64,000 nt of DNA from Mesorhizobium sp. B2-3-12 (GTDB lineage Bacteria; Pseudomonadota; Alphaproteobacteria; Rhizobiales; Rhizobiaceae), in contig NZ_VFVR01000007.1 of the NCBI RefSeq assembly GCF_006442205.1, positions 62,001 to 126,000 of the forward strand. Direction: 5' to 3'. Positions 63,591 to 64,000 of this stretch are shown here, piece by piece. The position numbers and the translations under genes are program-made. Under the pieces are notes generated by a model. That model searched no databases. It was not told the DNA's origin and saw only the letters and a program-made list of their open reading frames with translations. Each line of letters starts with the position of its first letter. Within the stretch, counting starts at the first letter, position 1.

Positions 63591-64000
63591 AGCGCAATCT
63601 GGTATCGGGGGCCAAGGAGAGGACCGGTCAGACGCACCAGTCAGGGCAAATCAGGGGGCGTGACCTGCAGTTCCTGCCGGCTGCTTTGGAGATTCTGGAG
63701 ACACCGACGCCGCCAGTGGCAACCACCTTCATGATGACCATCTGTGCCTTTGCGGCGGCAGCCATTCTCTGGTCCTTCATCGGCCATCTCGATGTAGATG
63801 CGGTTGCCCCAGGCAAAATTGAGGCTTTGGGACATGCCAAGGTCGTTGAAGCTATCGATCCGGGCAAGCTTGCTTTCATCCATGTGGAGCCTGGATCAAA
63901 TGTTCATTCCGGTGATCTTCTTGTGGAATTCGACCCCGCTGAGAGCCGGGCAGAACTCGACGCGGCGCAAAGCGAACTCTACGCAGCCCAGGCTGAGATA
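63587..64000 (+). CDS. HlyD-family membrane fusion protein, cut by the window end
   Basis: The first 138 residues of a periplasmic adaptor for type I secretion. A cytoplasmic N-terminus with a basic patch precedes one membrane helix (FMMTICAFAAAAILWSFIG), then the lipoyl-like beginning KIEALGHAKVVEAIDPGKL and HVEPGSNVHSGDLLVEFDPA, followed by the start of the coiled-coil hairpin. ATG 63587 overlaps the transporter stop (ATGA). The 3' end lies beyond the window. It connects the ABC transporter to an outer membrane TolC-type channel not seen here. Confidence 0.9.
   Translation, partial: MKRNLVSGAKERTGQTHQSGQIRGRDLQFLPAALEILETPTPPVATTFMMTICAFAAAAILWSFIGHLDVDAVAPGKIEALGHAKVVEAIDPGKLAFIHVEPGSNVHSGDLLVEFDPAESRAELDAAQSELYAAQAEI

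Noticed and set aside
1..64000. tRNA or rRNA genes and intact insertion sequences
   Set aside because: No T-loop-like strings in a tRNA context, no rRNA-like sequence, and no transposase gene with terminal inverted repeats were seen by eye.

Overview
The window looks like part of a large repABC replicon (plasmid or chromid) of a GC-rich alphaproteobacterium of the order Hyphomicrobiales (Rhizobiales), probably Mesorhizobium or a close relative. The reasons are a complete repA-repB-repC cassette with a counter-transcribed RNA, an imuA-imuB-dnaE2 mutasome behind an alphaproteobacterial LexA box (GAAC-N7-GAAC), and families typical of this group (DUF1036, DUF1403, DUF6931). No rRNA, tRNA, CRISPR array or intact insertion sequence was seen. 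The genus is an inference.

Layout. (1) 83-10093: a cell-envelope and signalling block that resembles the accessory part of a type VI secretion locus: PP2C phosphatase, Ser/Thr kinase, DUF1036 protein, M23 peptidase with a lysozyme-like domain, OmpA protein, DUF6931 protein, a caspase-fold protease with a CxxCH heme motif, and a YceI-OmpA fusion. No core secretion gene is inside the window. (2) 10420-16566: SOS mutagenesis cassette (LexA box, imuA, imuB, dnaE2), then a decayed SRAP/YedK gene. (3) 17141-21144: repABC replication and partition module with two 20-bp parS-like repeats, a ctRNA and a terminator. (4) 21375-26182: plasmid backbone and mobility: a decayed integrase copy, an Xre/RES toxin-antitoxin pair, an intact tyrosine recombinase, DUF1403 and a plasmid ScpB.

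(5) 26327-46971 is a dense defence-type island: a frameshifted TrlF/Ppl-like PHP-ATPase, a giant DUF4011-helicase-Vsr-DUF3320 protein (Hhe-like), a YhaO/YhaN (SbcD/SbcC-like) pair, a subtilisin-like protease with an AAA+ ATPase, and, divergent from that pair, a four-gene ubiquitin-like conjugation operon: Multi_ubiq-type modifier, E2-like protein, JAMM peptidase fused to an E1-like enzyme, and a DUF6527 protein with an N-terminal membrane helix. This operon beside an AAA+ unfoldase and a serine protease is the most exciting part of the window, because it could form a bacterial tag-and-degrade system. The E2-like protein has no cysteine where the canonical catalytic cysteine is expected.

(6) 47163-49113: a decayed integrase and an orphan ParA-like ATPase. 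(7) 49892-64000: a two-component system, a Sel1-repeat protein, and a type I secretion locus: a 2599-residue repeat protein with Ca-binding-like loops and a DUF4214 domain, its ABC exporter with an inactive C39-like domain, and a membrane fusion protein cut by the window end.

All functional assignments come from reading motifs and gene order; no database search was possible.
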